Shown: in pieces, positions 1-8,565 of the stretch
Numbering within the stretch: the first letter of the stretch is position 1
How the letters are laid out: each line of letters opens with the position of its first letter
Source: JAAGZL01 sp050291365
GTDB lineage: Bacteria; Pseudomonadota; Gammaproteobacteria; Chromatiales; Chromatiaceae
Length of the DNA stretch: 64,000 bases
Assembly (NCBI GenBank): GCA_050291365.1
Contig: JBNKJS010000043.1
Coordinates: forward strand, 1-64,000
Reading direction: 5' to 3'
Position numbers and translations under genes: made by a program
Notes under the pieces: model-generated
Databases searched by the model: none
Told to the model about the DNA's origin: nothing
Seen by the model: only the letters and a program-made list of their open reading frames with translations

Positions 1-1326
1 CGGCGCATGATTCAGCTCAAGATCGAACGCGAGGCCCTGGTCAAGGAGGAGGATGAGGCCTCCAAGCGTCGTCTGGAGGACCTGGAGTCCCAGATCAGCA
101 AGGCGGAGCAGGATTTCTCCGAGATGGATGAGGTGTGGAAATCTGAGAAGGCGGCATTGCAGGGCACTACCCAGATCAAAGAGGAGCTGGAACGGGCTCG
201 CCTGGATATGGAGACGGCGCGCCGGGCCGGTGATCTGACCCGTATGTCAGAGCTACAGTATGGACGCATCCCTGAGCTGGAAAAACAGCTGGATATGGCA
301 TCCCAGGCCGAGATGCAGGAGATGAAGCTGCTGCGCAATAAGGTCACGGATGAGGAGATTGCTGAGGTGGTCTCCAAGTGGACCGGCATTCCGGTATCCA
401 AGATGTTGGAGGGTGAGCGAGACAAACTACTACGCATGGAACAGGAGATCGGCAAGCAGGTAGTAGGTCAGGAGGAGGGCATTAAAGCGGTGTCCGATGC
501 CATTCGCCGTTCCCGGGCTGGGCTCTCTGACCCATCCAAACCCAACGGCTCATTCCTGTTTCTTGGACCCACCGGTGTGGGTAAGACCGAGCTGTGTAAG
601 GCTCTGGCCTGGTTCCTGTTCGATACAGAAGAGGCTATGGTGCGCATAGATATGTCTGAGTTTATGGAGAAACACTCAGTAGCGCGGCTGATTGGTGCGC
701 CTCCGGGCTATGTGGGTTACGAGGAGGGTGGTTATCTTACCGAATCGGTGCGCCGCAAACCCTATTCGGTGATCTTGCTGGATGAGGTGGAGAAGGCCCA
801 TCATGATGTGTTCAACGTGCTGTTGCAGGTGTTGGACGATGGCCGTCTTACCGATGGTCAGGGCCGCACGGTGGATTTTCGCAACACGGTGATCGTTATG
901 ACCTCCAATATCGGCTCTGAGATTATTCAAGAAAAGGCCGGGGAGGAAAACTATAATGATATGAAACAGTCAGTCATGGGTCTGGTGGGACAACACTTTA
1001 GACCTGAGTTTATCAACCGACTGGATGATATCGTGGTATTCCATCCCCTTGGTCGGGAACAGATTCGTGCTATCGCTGATATCCAGGTCGGCTATCTCAA
1101 ACAGCGTCTGGCTGAACGGGATATGGGTATAGAGCTAACCGATGCCGCCATGGATCTATTGGGTGAGTCAGGTTTTGACCCGGTCTACGGGGCCAGGCCA
1201 CTGAAGCGCGCTATTCGACAGCAATTGGAAAATCCCCTGTCTCAAGAGATCCTGGCCGGACGTTTTGGGATTGATGACGTCATCAAGGTGGATGCAGGAC
1301 CGGACGGTCTAACATTCTCCAAGTGA
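1..1326 (+). CDS. clpB: ClpB disaggregase, C-terminal part (5' cut by window edge)
   Basis: ClpB is the hexameric AAA+ disaggregase that works with DnaK to pull proteins out of aggregates in the cytosol. The reading frame is open from base 1, so the N-terminal domain and first AAA domain lie outside the window. What is seen is the end of the coiled-coil M-domain (Glu/Lys/Arg-rich, first ~110 residues), then the second nucleotide-binding domain: Walker A GPTGVGKT near codon 189, the APPGYVGYEEGG pore loop, Walker B VILLDEVEKAH, the sensor TSNIGS, the arginine-finger region FINRLDD, and the C-terminal sensor 2 GARPLKR. The length of this part fits full-size ClpB (about 860 residues). The stop is at 1324-1326. 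ClpA/ClpC is less likely because of the long M-domain and the absence of a ClpP-binding loop. Confidence 0.95.
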   Translation, partial: RRMIQLKIEREALVKEEDEASKRRLEDLESQISKAEQDFSEMDEVWKSEKAALQGTTQIKEELERARLDMETARRAGDLTRMSELQYGRIPELEKQLDMASQAEMQEMKLLRNKVTDEEIAEVVSKWTGIPVSKMLEGERDKLLRMEQEIGKQVVGQEEGIKAVSDAIRRSRAGLSDPSKPNGSFLFLGPTGVGKTELCKALAWFLFDTEEAMVRIDMSEFMEKHSVARLIGAPPGYVGYEEGGYLTESVRRKPYSVILLDEVEKAHHDVFNVLLQVLDDGRLTDGQGRTVDFRNTVIVMTSNIGSEIIQEKAGEENYNDMKQSVMGLVGQHFRPEFINRLDDIVVFHPLGREQIRAIADIQVGYLKQRLAERDMGIELTDAAMDLLGESGFDPVYGARPLKRAIRQQLENPLSQEILAGRFGIDDVIKVDAGPDGLTFSK

Positions 1327-1350
1327 TAGCAAGTCAGGATCCGAGCAGAA

Positions 1351-1537
1351 TGGCACTTACTTAGGAAAAAGCAGGCCGCAAAACACGCCAATTACCGCAA
1401 AATATCGCAAATGAATTCCACTTAAAGGTTCTTCCATAATTTGCGTGGATTCGCGGTGATTAGCGTTCATTTGCGGCTAATCTTTTTGGAGTTCGCACAG
1501 TTGCGGTATAAAGCTCAAACGTCTTAAGTAAGTGCCA
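1351..1537. mobile_element. 187-bp MITE-like element with 13-bp terminal inverted repeats
   Basis: The ends carry perfect 13-bp inverted repeats, TGGCACTTACTTA at 1351-1363 and its complement at 1525-1537. Inside lie two arms in inverted orientation (1374-1412 and 1439-1477). Each arm is built of GCAAAT-like units recurring every 10 bp, of the type GCAAATGAAC, GCGAATCACC. A single similar arm is at 25865-25904. The element sits in the gap between clpB and the convergent hox operon and encodes no protein. No target-site duplication is obvious. It looks like a non-autonomous element or a large hairpin-forming repeat; mobility is inferred only from the termini. Confidence 0.55.
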
Positions 1538-1555
1538 GTTGACCCCGATCCCTCC

Positions 1556-2056
1556 TTATGTGTTTTGGCAACTCATTCGGAGATGAGGCAACCACTGCTC
1601 CTGGGGCATGCTGAAAAGATCATGAAGATATTCCCAGGCCAGATCCAAAGCTGATTGGGTATGTTGGCTAACAGATCTGCCCAGTTCAAACTCTTTCCCG
1701 CTGATATGCAGCATGAATGCCTCTGGTGCAGTGCTGCCATTGGTCTTTTCAAATAGATGTAATAGCGTACCTGGCGTGACGCTGTGAGTTGAAATAGTGC
1801 TATCGGGTTGGGCAGATATATTTTCCAGATAGAAGCCCTGCTTTGGTTTGCAGCTGGCATCAATAAACAGTACCGGGGTCTGGCTTTGCAGATCCATCAC
1901 ATGCTCGATATTCAGTTGCAGATCTTCCTGTAACACTACTGTGTCGAGATTCAGTTCCTGAATTTTTTCAGCAAGCAGAGGACCAGCCGCGTCATCGCCA
2001 CGACTGATATTTCCCCAGGCCAGGACAATGAGTGAAGGGTTATTCAAATTGTCCAC
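1556..2056 (-). CDS. hoxW: HoxW, hydrogenase maturation endopeptidase
   Basis: HoxW cleaves the C-terminal extension of the HoxH large subunit once the NiFe(CN)2CO centre is in place. The 166-residue protein has the family start (VLAWGN followed by a GDDAAGPLL motif, where the Asp binds nickel) and an internal FIDAS segment typical of HycI/HoxW peptidases. Its start overlaps the 3' end of hoxH by 17 bp, so it is the last gene of hoxF-hoxUY-hoxH-hoxW and likely translationally coupled. The pairing with a HoxH that has a cleavable tail supports the call. The general Hyp maturation genes are not in the window. Confidence 0.88.
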   Translation of the reverse strand: MDNLNNPSLIVLAWGNISRGDDAAGPLLAEKIQELNLDTVVLQEDLQLNIEHVMDLQSQTPVLFIDASCKPKQGFYLENISAQPDSTISTHSVTPGTLLHLFEKTNGSTAPEAFMLHISGKEFELGRSVSQHTQSALDLAWEYLHDLFSMPQEQWLPHLRMSCQNT

Positions 2057-3521
2057 TTGAGGATTTAGCTAATTGATGGATCAACTCACCATTCATGTGA
2101 CGTAACTCTACTTGCAGCGGCATCTTGCCCATTGCATGGGTTGCGCAGGACAAACAGGGATCATATGCCCTAATAGCAACTTCAATATTATTTAACAGTG
2201 GCTCGGTGATGGTTTTACCATTCATGTAGGTGTTAGCAACCTGACGTATGGATTCATTCATCGCCTGGTTGTTACTGGTGGTTGATACTATCAGATTTGC
2301 CTTTTTGATAAGTTCATCATCGTCGATTTCATAGTGATGGAACAGGGTACCTCTTGGTGCCTCTATTACACCAATACCCATATTGCGTTTCTCACCCTTA
2401 ACCACCAAATCATTGCTGAGGATCTCTGGGTCGTTTAGCAACAGTTCAATACTTTCAGCACAATGTAGTAGCTCTATCATCCGCGCCCAGTGGTAGGCCA
2501 TTGTGGAGTGCACAGGCTTGCCTGCACCGTAACTGCTAAACTCCTTACGGGCAGCCTCTGCAATGGGTGTTGGAATAAAATCACAATTGTTCACCCTTGA
2601 TAGTGGGCCAACTCGGTACCATCCATTTTCCATACCCTTCTCCACAAGGTATGGAAACTTCATATAGGACCAGCTTTTTACCTCCTCATGGATATATTTG
2701 AAATACTCCTTATCATTAACCTGATCAAAGATGATTTGCCCCTCATTATCCTTGACCCTGATGGCACCGTCATAAAGTTCCAATCCACCTTGGGGATTGA
2801 CCAGGCTTAGATAATTGGTATCGATAGTTGCAAACTCGGCACTGGTTGGCAGGTTTTCGGTAAAGTAGTTATGAACCAGTTCAACGGCACTTATGGACCA
2901 CTCAATTATCTGCTGTATATCCTTTAGCAGGTACTCTCGGTCTTCCTTTGAAAGCGGTTTGTTCATTCCACCTGGGATTGCTCCAGTACCATGTACCCTT
3001 TTTCCAGAAATCGCCTGAATTATTTCCTGACCATACTTTCTCAGCCTTACCCCTTGCAGAGCCAGATCAGGGTACTCTTTGATTACTGCGACAACATTGC
3101 GCTTTTGGATATCACTTTCAAATCCAAATAACAGGTCCGGTGATGAAAGATAGAACAGATGCAGGGCATGACTTTGTAATATTTGTCCAAAATGAAGCAG
3201 ATTGCGCAGTTTATCTGCCGCCGGAGTGATCTGGTCAACCCCGGCAATCATATCGATCGCCTTTCCAGCCGCCAGGTGATGACTAACCGGGCAGATACCA
3301 CAGAGGCGCTGCACAAGGATTGGTATTTCCTGGAAATGGCGTCCTTGAATGAATCGTTCAAATCCTCTGAACTCAATGATATGCATTCTGACTTCCTGGA
3401 TATTATTATCGTCATCTGCAAGCAAGGTTACTTTACCGTGACCTTCAACCCTGGAAACGGGATCTATCACATAACGATTCAGTTTCTCTCTGTTTTCTGC
3501 AGTCTCAAGGAAATTGCTCAT
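2040..3521 (-). CDS. hoxH: HoxH, NiFe large subunit of NAD-reducing hydrogenase
   Basis: This is the catalytic large subunit of the cytoplasmic bidirectional hydrogenase (group 3d), which couples H2 oxidation to NAD+ reduction. The 493-residue protein has the N-terminal nickel motif RLCGIC at residues 72-77 (Cys74, Cys77) followed by PVSHH. The C-terminal motif DPCLSCATHA begins at residue 454 (Cys456, Cys459). A tail of about 31 residues follows His462, which is where the HoxW-type protease normally cuts. It lies 12 bp downstream of hoxUY in the same operon. All four cysteine ligands are intact, so the subunit should be functional. The spacing of hoxF, hoxUY, hoxH and hoxW indicates one transcript read leftward. 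Confidence 0.95.
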   Translation of the reverse strand: MSNFLETAENREKLNRYVIDPVSRVEGHGKVTLLADDDNNIQEVRMHIIEFRGFERFIQGRHFQEIPILVQRLCGICPVSHHLAAGKAIDMIAGVDQITPAADKLRNLLHFGQILQSHALHLFYLSSPDLLFGFESDIQKRNVVAVIKEYPDLALQGVRLRKYGQEIIQAISGKRVHGTGAIPGGMNKPLSKEDREYLLKDIQQIIEWSISAVELVHNYFTENLPTSAEFATIDTNYLSLVNPQGGLELYDGAIRVKDNEGQIIFDQVNDKEYFKYIHEEVKSWSYMKFPYLVEKGMENGWYRVGPLSRVNNCDFIPTPIAEAARKEFSSYGAGKPVHSTMAYHWARMIELLHCAESIELLLNDPEILSNDLVVKGEKRNMGIGVIEAPRGTLFHHYEIDDDELIKKANLIVSTTSNNQAMNESIRQVANTYMNGKTITEPLLNNIEVAIRAYDPCLSCATHAMGKMPLQVELRHMNGELIHQLAKSSSGQFE

Positions 3522-3533
3522 TAAGGTTCTCTT

Positions 3534-4802
3534 TTAGTCAAAATGCATAAGGTCATAGGAGAGCTCTATCTCTTCTCCAGCTAGTAATCCGGTAAGAATT
3601 TCCCAGAAGGCGTCAGCTGGTGGTGGACATCCCGGCAAAAAATAGTCGATTTTGACAATTTCATGGATTGGATGCACCCTTTCCAGAATGTAGGGGATCT
3701 CCTTATCTGAAGGGAATTGGGGGTTTGTTACGCCAATTCCATCCATATAGGCTTCACGCAGACACTCTTCTACATCAATACTGTTGCGAAGAGCAGGAAT
3801 ACCGCCATTAATAGCACAGGAGCCAACGGCTATCAGGATTTTACAATTAGCCCTAAACTCTTTTAAGACTTCGATATTTTCAGTATTACAGACGCCCCCT
3901 TCAATCAAACCTACATCGCAATCTGGAGCGCAATTTTCAATATCGGTAATCGGGGAGCGGTTAAACTCAACAAACTCAATCAGATCAACAATCTTTTCAT
4001 CTATATCGAGGAGAGACATGTGACAACCAAAACAACCAGCCAGTGAGCAGGTGGCTAGTTTAACCTTGGTCCCAGGCTTTATATCCGGTGTTTCCTTTAG
4101 TTTGGGGGTAATTACTTCGTCACTGATTCTCTTCAGGTCAAATGTTCGTTCACCAATTGGTTTGGTAAAAGCTCCCTGTTTTTTCACAATACAACCAACA
4201 GGGCAGATATTTGCTGACCGGTCACTCAATTCAATACTGGAATCCCTCAATAGGCCTGTGTCCGATGTCACTTTCAACGATTTGTTCTCGCCTCGTCCTG
4301 CAATACAAAATATATCTTTTTTATCTTCTGTTCTGGATGCCCGGATACACAGCTCACAGTAGATGCAGCGATCTCGGTCAATCATTAGGTCTGGATGGCT
4401 CGCATCAAGGTTGCGCAAAGAATTAAACAGGGGGAATTGTAAGTTGGTCATGCCCAGGTGGTAGGCCATGGCTTGTAACTGGCAATTACCACTCTCCGTA
4501 CAAGCGGGACAGTAGTGATTCCCTTCAACAAACAGCATCTGGATCAGGAGTTTTCTTTGTTGATTCAGATCATCTGTATTATTCTCAATTACCTGCCCAG
4601 CTACGGCTGGTGTAGTGCAGGTGGATGCCTCTCGACCATTAATTTTGCAAGTACAGAGTTTGCAGCTACCATTGGCTTTGAAATCCGGGTGGTAACAGAT
4701 GTGCGGGATATAGATGCCGGCCGCCTCTGCTGCCTCCATGATGGATTGCCCCTCTTCAAAGGGAATTATCTGGCCATCAATTCTTATCTCATTTTTACTC
4801 AA
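3534..4802 (-). CDS. hoxUY: HoxU-HoxY fusion: diaphorase and small hydrogenase subunits in one chain
   Basis: The 422 residues combine two proteins that are normally separate. Residues 1 to ~225 are HoxU: a ferredoxin-type [2Fe-2S] site (Cys36, Cys47, Cys50, Cys62), the NuoG-like HxCxxCx5C region near 96-107, and [4Fe-4S] ligands at Cys146, Cys149, Cys152 and Cys200. Residues ~246-422 are HoxY, the hydrogenase small subunit: GCFGC at 256-260, the IEGGVCNTEN and VGSCAINGG segments, and C-terminal FLPGCPPPADAFW. The linker (~215-245) contains no Met. The gene starts within the last 4 bp of hoxF (ATGA overlap), and hoxH follows 12 bp downstream. The fusion would fix 1:1 stoichiometry at the electron-transfer interface between the hydrogenase and diaphorase modules. 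A sequencing indel joining two genes is possible but unlikely, because both halves are complete. Confidence 0.92.
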   Translation of the reverse strand: MSKNEIRIDGQIIPFEEGQSIMEAAEAAGIYIPHICYHPDFKANGSCKLCTCKINGREASTCTTPAVAGQVIENNTDDLNQQRKLLIQMLFVEGNHYCPACTESGNCQLQAMAYHLGMTNLQFPLFNSLRNLDASHPDLMIDRDRCIYCELCIRASRTEDKKDIFCIAGRGENKSLKVTSDTGLLRDSSIELSDRSANICPVGCIVKKQGAFTKPIGERTFDLKRISDEVITPKLKETPDIKPGTKVKLATCSLAGCFGCHMSLLDIDEKIVDLIEFVEFNRSPITDIENCAPDCDVGLIEGGVCNTENIEVLKEFRANCKILIAVGSCAINGGIPALRNSIDVEECLREAYMDGIGVTNPQFPSDKEIPYILERVHPIHEIVKIDYFLPGCPPPADAFWEILTGLLAGEEIELSYDLMHFD

Positions 4803-6565
4803 TTCCCTGACTCCTGTTCTGCAATTATCTCTTTAGCTCTTTGTATCTCTGCTTCCACATCGAAGGATGGTTGATACTCCTCACTGGTCAATCTCTTTCT
4901 GAAAGATTCTGGAAACTTTTGATAGGTTTCAAGCATTGGAACTGCAGCCCGTTGTCCAAGCCCACAATGACTCGCCTGGGTCATTAGATGACTCAACTCA
5001 TGAATCTCCTTGATATCCAGATGTGCGCCATGTCCATTTTCAACCTTGTCGGCCATCTGTGCCATTAACTTGGTTCCAACCCTGCAAGGGGTACAAAAAC
5101 CGCAACTCTCATGGGCAAAAAAGTGGGTAAAATTCACTGCCCTTTCAAACATATCCCTGGTGTCGTCGAAGATCATAAATGACCCACCAGTATTTGCCTG
5201 TTCAAATGATATCTCTTTAAAAAACTGTTCTGATGAAACCAGTGAACCGCCTGCGCCACCCACTTGTACTGCCTGAGTATTTTTGGCTTTACATTTTTTT
5301 AATATCTTCTTGATTGAAATACCCAATGGAATTTCATAAATGCCGGGTTTTTCACAATCACCACTGATACTTAATATTTTCCAACCGATGGAGTTACCGC
5401 CTTTGGCAAAAATGTCAGGACCGTGCTCAAGGATCCTTGCGGCATAACAGTAAGTTTCCACATTATTGACCACAGTTGGCTTATTAAAATAGCCGTTAGT
5501 AACAGGAAAAGGTGGCCGAATTCTAGGGATGCCACGCATCCCCTGGAGCGATTCAATCAATGCTGATTCTTCACCGCAAACATAGGAACCAACTCCCATA
5601 ATTATTTCAATATCAAAATCAAAACCATCCTGGCCTAGAATCTTTTCACCCAGCAAATTACTGTCTCGTCGTTGCTGTAGTGTTTTTTGTAACTTCTCAA
5701 GGAGAAAATGATATTCATGGCGTAGGTAAATAAAGCCCTGTTTTGCACCAATGGTTGCTGCACAAACAGTCATGCCATCAATCACTGTATCTGCGTATTG
5801 ATTGAGGAGCATCCTATCCTTAAAAGTGCCTGGCTCTCCCTCATCTGCATTACACACCACGTAGCGTTCGGTCTCTTCTGTCTTGCGGGCAATTTTCCAC
5901 TTCATATGAGTTGGAAATCCCGCCCCCCCACAACCCCTCAATCCTGACTTCTCCAGCTTCTTGATTACACCTTTAGGCCCTAGCTGCAAAGCTCTCCTTA
6001 TGGCTTCACCTGTAACGGATTCTGTACCTAGTAGAGGGCCTTTTTTATGGATTGTGTCTTCAACCACAAACCATTCCGGAGGCCACTTTTCAAGAGGGGT
6101 CCCCCTGCTGACCAACTCTGCAATTTTTTTAATCCGCTCAACATCAAGATTTCCAATTGCATAGCCATTTACCAGCATTGCCGGACCCTGTTCACAAAGT
6201 CCGGTGCAAGAAGTAGTATCAACGGTAACCCTGTTATCTTCTCTTGTGATGCCTGGTTTGACGAATAACAGTTCACATAGCAACTTAATCAACTCTTTAT
6301 TGCCAAGCATCTGATCTGTGATGCTGTTACTGAAATAGATCTCAAAATCACCAACATTTTTATCATGAAGAAAGCGATAAAAATCAATCTTGGATTGGAT
6401 CTTCATCCTGGCTAGGCCCAGTGATTCTGACAGCTGCTTAATATCATCCTGACTAATGCAGTGTTGTGATAACTGAATATTGCGCAGAATCTGTAAAATA
6501 TATTTCTGCTGGTAGCCATACTGTTCCAGTTGATCTTGTACGCTTGTTCTAATAGTGGTTACCAT
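4799..6565 (-). CDS. hoxF: HoxF, NAD/FMN-binding diaphorase subunit with NuoE-like N-terminus
   Basis: HoxF transfers electrons between the hydrogenase FeS chain and NAD+. The 588-residue chain has a NuoE/HoxE-like N-terminal domain (~1-160) fused to a NuoF-like domain. It shows the NADH/FMN glycine-rich segment GLRGCGGAGF, the NADEGEPGTFKDR motif, and [4Fe-4S] ligands Cys488, Cys491 and Cys494 (ESCGFCTPCR) with a final HCGLG. In the NuoE-like part only one cysteine pair (Cys120, Cys124) is visible and the first pair is missing, as in the HoxF of Cupriavidus-type NAD-reducing hydrogenases. The ATG at 6565 follows AGGAAAG at good spacing. It is the first gene of the hox operon, and no separate hoxE or hoxI was found. 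Confidence 0.93.
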   Translation of the reverse strand: MVTTIRTSVQDQLEQYGYQQKYILQILRNIQLSQHCISQDDIKQLSESLGLARMKIQSKIDFYRFLHDKNVGDFEIYFSNSITDQMLGNKELIKLLCELLFVKPGITREDNRVTVDTTSCTGLCEQGPAMLVNGYAIGNLDVERIKKIAELVSRGTPLEKWPPEWFVVEDTIHKKGPLLGTESVTGEAIRRALQLGPKGVIKKLEKSGLRGCGGAGFPTHMKWKIARKTEETERYVVCNADEGEPGTFKDRMLLNQYADTVIDGMTVCAATIGAKQGFIYLRHEYHFLLEKLQKTLQQRRDSNLLGEKILGQDGFDFDIEIIMGVGSYVCGEESALIESLQGMRGIPRIRPPFPVTNGYFNKPTVVNNVETYCYAARILEHGPDIFAKGGNSIGWKILSISGDCEKPGIYEIPLGISIKKILKKCKAKNTQAVQVGGAGGSLVSSEQFFKEISFEQANTGGSFMIFDDTRDMFERAVNFTHFFAHESCGFCTPCRVGTKLMAQMADKVENGHGAHLDIKEIHELSHLMTQASHCGLGQRAAVPMLETYQKFPESFRKRLTSEEYQPSFDVEAEIQRAKEIIAEQESGN

Positions 6566-7050
6566 TTTCTTTCCTGTAGTAGTACCGACAATGCTGTATC
6601 AATTAATGTTCGAGAATTACTGGTTGAGTGATCGCAGTAGCTCATGATGGACCTATAACCATTCCATATTTCATCACTGCCACTAAGCATAAGAATAGAC
6701 AGTTTAAGGAGCTTTTCTATATATAGATTGTATTGTGTCCTCTATCTTGTTTTCTTTAGAAAATTACTGAATACACATATAAAAAGTAAGTGTAAGCGAT
6801 TTATACTCTTCATTAGGGGGGTGGTACCCCCTTGGGGGGGTAGAGCAGCCAAAAAGGGCGTAAAGGCTAGGGTGAGTGGATTGTGGGTTGACCCTGTCAT
6901 CCGACGACTTGATCGCGGGGCCCAGGGAATATCCCATCTCTATTTTAGGGAGAGCACCCTAAAGGGCATAAGGGTTGGGGTGAGGCGAAATATCTAGGTT
7001 CATACCCTCCCTAATCCACAAGGGGAGAAGGGAGGAATCTAGACCTTTTT
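6566..7050. other. Intergenic region upstream of hoxF with repeat remnants
   Basis: This non-coding stretch lies upstream of hoxF and downstream of yjdM. It must hold the hox promoter, but no convincing -35/-10 or -24/-12 pair was identified. A G/C-tract palindrome (GGGGGT, GGT, ACCCCC) sits near 6816-6831. Degenerate copies of a palindromic intergenic repeat of the CCCTC...GGGGAGAAGGG type lie at 6955-6985 and 7004-7036. An 89-codon open frame across this region has repeat-derived composition and no ribosome-binding site and is not called. Confidence 0.5.
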
Positions 7051-7389
7051 CTATGCTTTCTTAACAAACTCCGACTTCAGCTTCATGGCTCCAATCCCGC
7101 TGATCTTGCAATCAATGTCATGGTCTCCCTCCACCAGGCGGATGTTCTTTACCTTGGTGCCGACCTTTACCACAGATGACGACCCTTTCACCTTCAGATC
7201 TTTTATTACGGTTATGCTATCCCCATCATTGAGAATAGTGCCGTTGGCATCGGTAACTATGGGGCCATCATTGCTATTACTATCCCCATTTGCAGACCAT
7301 TCATGGGCGCATTCCGGGCATATGTACATATCGCCATCTTCATAAGTATATTCTGATTGGCATTTAGGGCAGTTGGGTAAATTTGTCAT
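7051..7389 (-). CDS. yjdM: YjdM/PhnA-family zinc-ribbon protein
   Basis: The 112-residue protein belongs to the YjdM (formerly PhnA) family, widespread small cytoplasmic proteins whose biochemical role is not established; the old link to phosphonate use is weak. An N-terminal zinc ribbon is visible (CPKCxSEYTYEDGDMYICPEC, residues ~7-27). A Ser/Asn/Asp-rich linker follows, then the conserved C-terminal domain with DANGTILNDGDSITVIKDLKVKG and a final GAMKLKSEFVKK. Length and domain order match the family. It is separated from its neighbours by short gaps and may be transcribed alone or with the small membrane protein upstream. Confidence 0.92.
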   Translation of the reverse strand: MTNLPNCPKCQSEYTYEDGDMYICPECAHEWSANGDSNSNDGPIVTDANGTILNDGDSITVIKDLKVKGSSSVVKVGTKVKNIRLVEGDHDIDCKISGIGAMKLKSEFVKKA

Positions 7390-7424
7390 ATTTGTTTCTT
7401 CAAGCTGTTGGTTGATTAGATGGC

Positions 7425-7655
7425 TTAGTTACTTGGTTTTGCCGTGTTGTTGACGTTGTCTTCGGCCTGTTTGGTCTTGTCTGGCTGTTCTTTTTCCACT
7501 TGCCTCTTTTCCATCTTCTTCTTTTCTACCAGTTCTATGTACTGTTTTGGGGTGAGGTTGGTGGCTCGCTCAGGCTTCTCTTTGGGGGCGTAGTAGGCAT
7601 AAATAATTGCACCAACCAGCACCGGAAATACAACGAAAAATGGTTTTACTTGCAT
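7425..7655 (-). CDS. Small single-pass membrane protein, unknown function
   Basis: The 76-residue protein has one N-terminal hydrophobic helix (FFVVFPVLVGAIIYAYYA, residues ~6-23). The rest is strongly charged and Lys/Glu/Gln-rich, probably a short coiled coil or disordered tail. No conserved domain is recognised. It lies between yjdM and a HAD phosphatase on the same strand, with a GGGA element as a plausible ribosome-binding site ahead of the ATG at 7655. It is likely real because it has sensible composition and fits the operon spacing. Function is unknown. Confidence 0.6.
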   Translation of the reverse strand: MQVKPFFVVFPVLVGAIIYAYYAPKEKPERATNLTPKQYIELVEKKKMEKRQVEKEQPDKTKQAEDNVNNTAKPSN

Positions 7656-7683
7656 GGCTTTGATTCCCGTTTTCGGGGACGCT

Positions 7684-8343
7684 TTATGCGTTCCTTAAAC
7701 TAATAATAGGCCATCCCCTGGTTGATGCATGTTGGGCCAGGGTTTGATCTGGGTCAACGGCCACAGGCCTTTCCACCTGTTCCAGCAGCGGGATATCGTT
7801 ATGGGAGTCGCTATAGAAGCTACTACCTTCCAGGGTTTGATTGTGCTTTTCCAGCCAGGTTTGGAGCCTTTTGACCTTGCCTTGTCTATAGCTGGGTTCT
7901 CCCGCAACCTTTCCGGTATAGCGGCCATCTATCATCTCCGGCTCGGTGGCGATCAGGTGCTGAATGCCAAGTCGGTCTGCAATGGGTGCAGTTACAAACG
8001 AGTTGGTGGCTGTGATGATCATCAATGTGTCACCATATTCTGCATGTTTTGCTATCAGGTCACGGCCGGCTTGCAGGATGATCGGGTCAATCTTTTCCAG
8101 CAGAAACCGTTCCCGCAGCTCCTGCAGTAGTTCTCCGCCGTACTCGCTCAGCGGTTTTAGTGAGAACTCGAGAAATTCAAAAATATCCAGCGTGCCTTCA
8201 TCATATTCGCGGTAGAAACGCTCGTTTTCCCTGGTATAGAAATCACCATCCACCAGGTTGTTTTCAACCAGGAAAGTGCCCCACAGATAGTCGGAATCAC
8301 CCGCCAGCAGGGTGTTGTCCAGATCAAATATTGCCAACGCCAA
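7684..8343 (-). CDS. HAD-IB family phosphatase (SerB/CicA-like)
   Basis: This 219-residue cytoplasmic hydrolase is of the HAD superfamily, subfamily IB. Motif I is FDLDNTLL with nucleophile Asp7 and acid/base Asp9. Motif II is the TATNS segment in the middle, followed by the conserved lysine of the GEPSYRQGKVKRL region. Motif III/IV is YSDSHNDIPLL near the C-terminus. The best-known relatives are phosphoserine phosphatases and CicA-type proteins, but the substrate cannot be read from sequence. In gammaproteobacteria a HAD-IB gene often sits divergently next to rppH and ptsP, exactly as here. Confidence 0.88.
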   Translation of the reverse strand: MALAIFDLDNTLLAGDSDYLWGTFLVENNLVDGDFYTRENERFYREYDEGTLDIFEFLEFSLKPLSEYGGELLQELRERFLLEKIDPIILQAGRDLIAKHAEYGDTLMIITATNSFVTAPIADRLGIQHLIATEPEMIDGRYTGKVAGEPSYRQGKVKRLQTWLEKHNQTLEGSSFYSDSHNDIPLLEQVERPVAVDPDQTLAQHASTRGWPIISLRNA

Positions 8344-8565
8344 TTTTATAACTCCAAGATTCGAATGGCGCTAACTATATCAGGGGTTGGGGTTATACGC
8401 ACCACACCCCAAGCAGCTGATATTTATGATTATATTGTTTTCGTGCTATGGTGTAGGCAATAGACATGCATGTGCATGTAGAAGATTCACGGGTAATCGC
8501 CAGGTGCTTTGCCCGTTGCCGCCTGATTTGGGAGAGCTGAGTCGGGTGAGAGTAAGGATTATATC

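Noticed and set aside
3534..4802. Two separate genes hoxU and hoxY joined by a frameshift error
   Set aside because: The reading frame is continuous, both domains are complete and the linker has no start codon, so the fusion is taken as real, with the assembly caveat noted.
6816..6840. G-quadruplex upstream of hoxF
   Set aside because: There are only two G-runs on one strand and intervening C-runs favour a simple hairpin.
6728..6997. 89-codon open frame on the plus strand upstream of hoxF
   Set aside because: It has repeat-derived composition (Arg/Gly/Val from G-rich repeats), no ribosome-binding site and no recognisable features.
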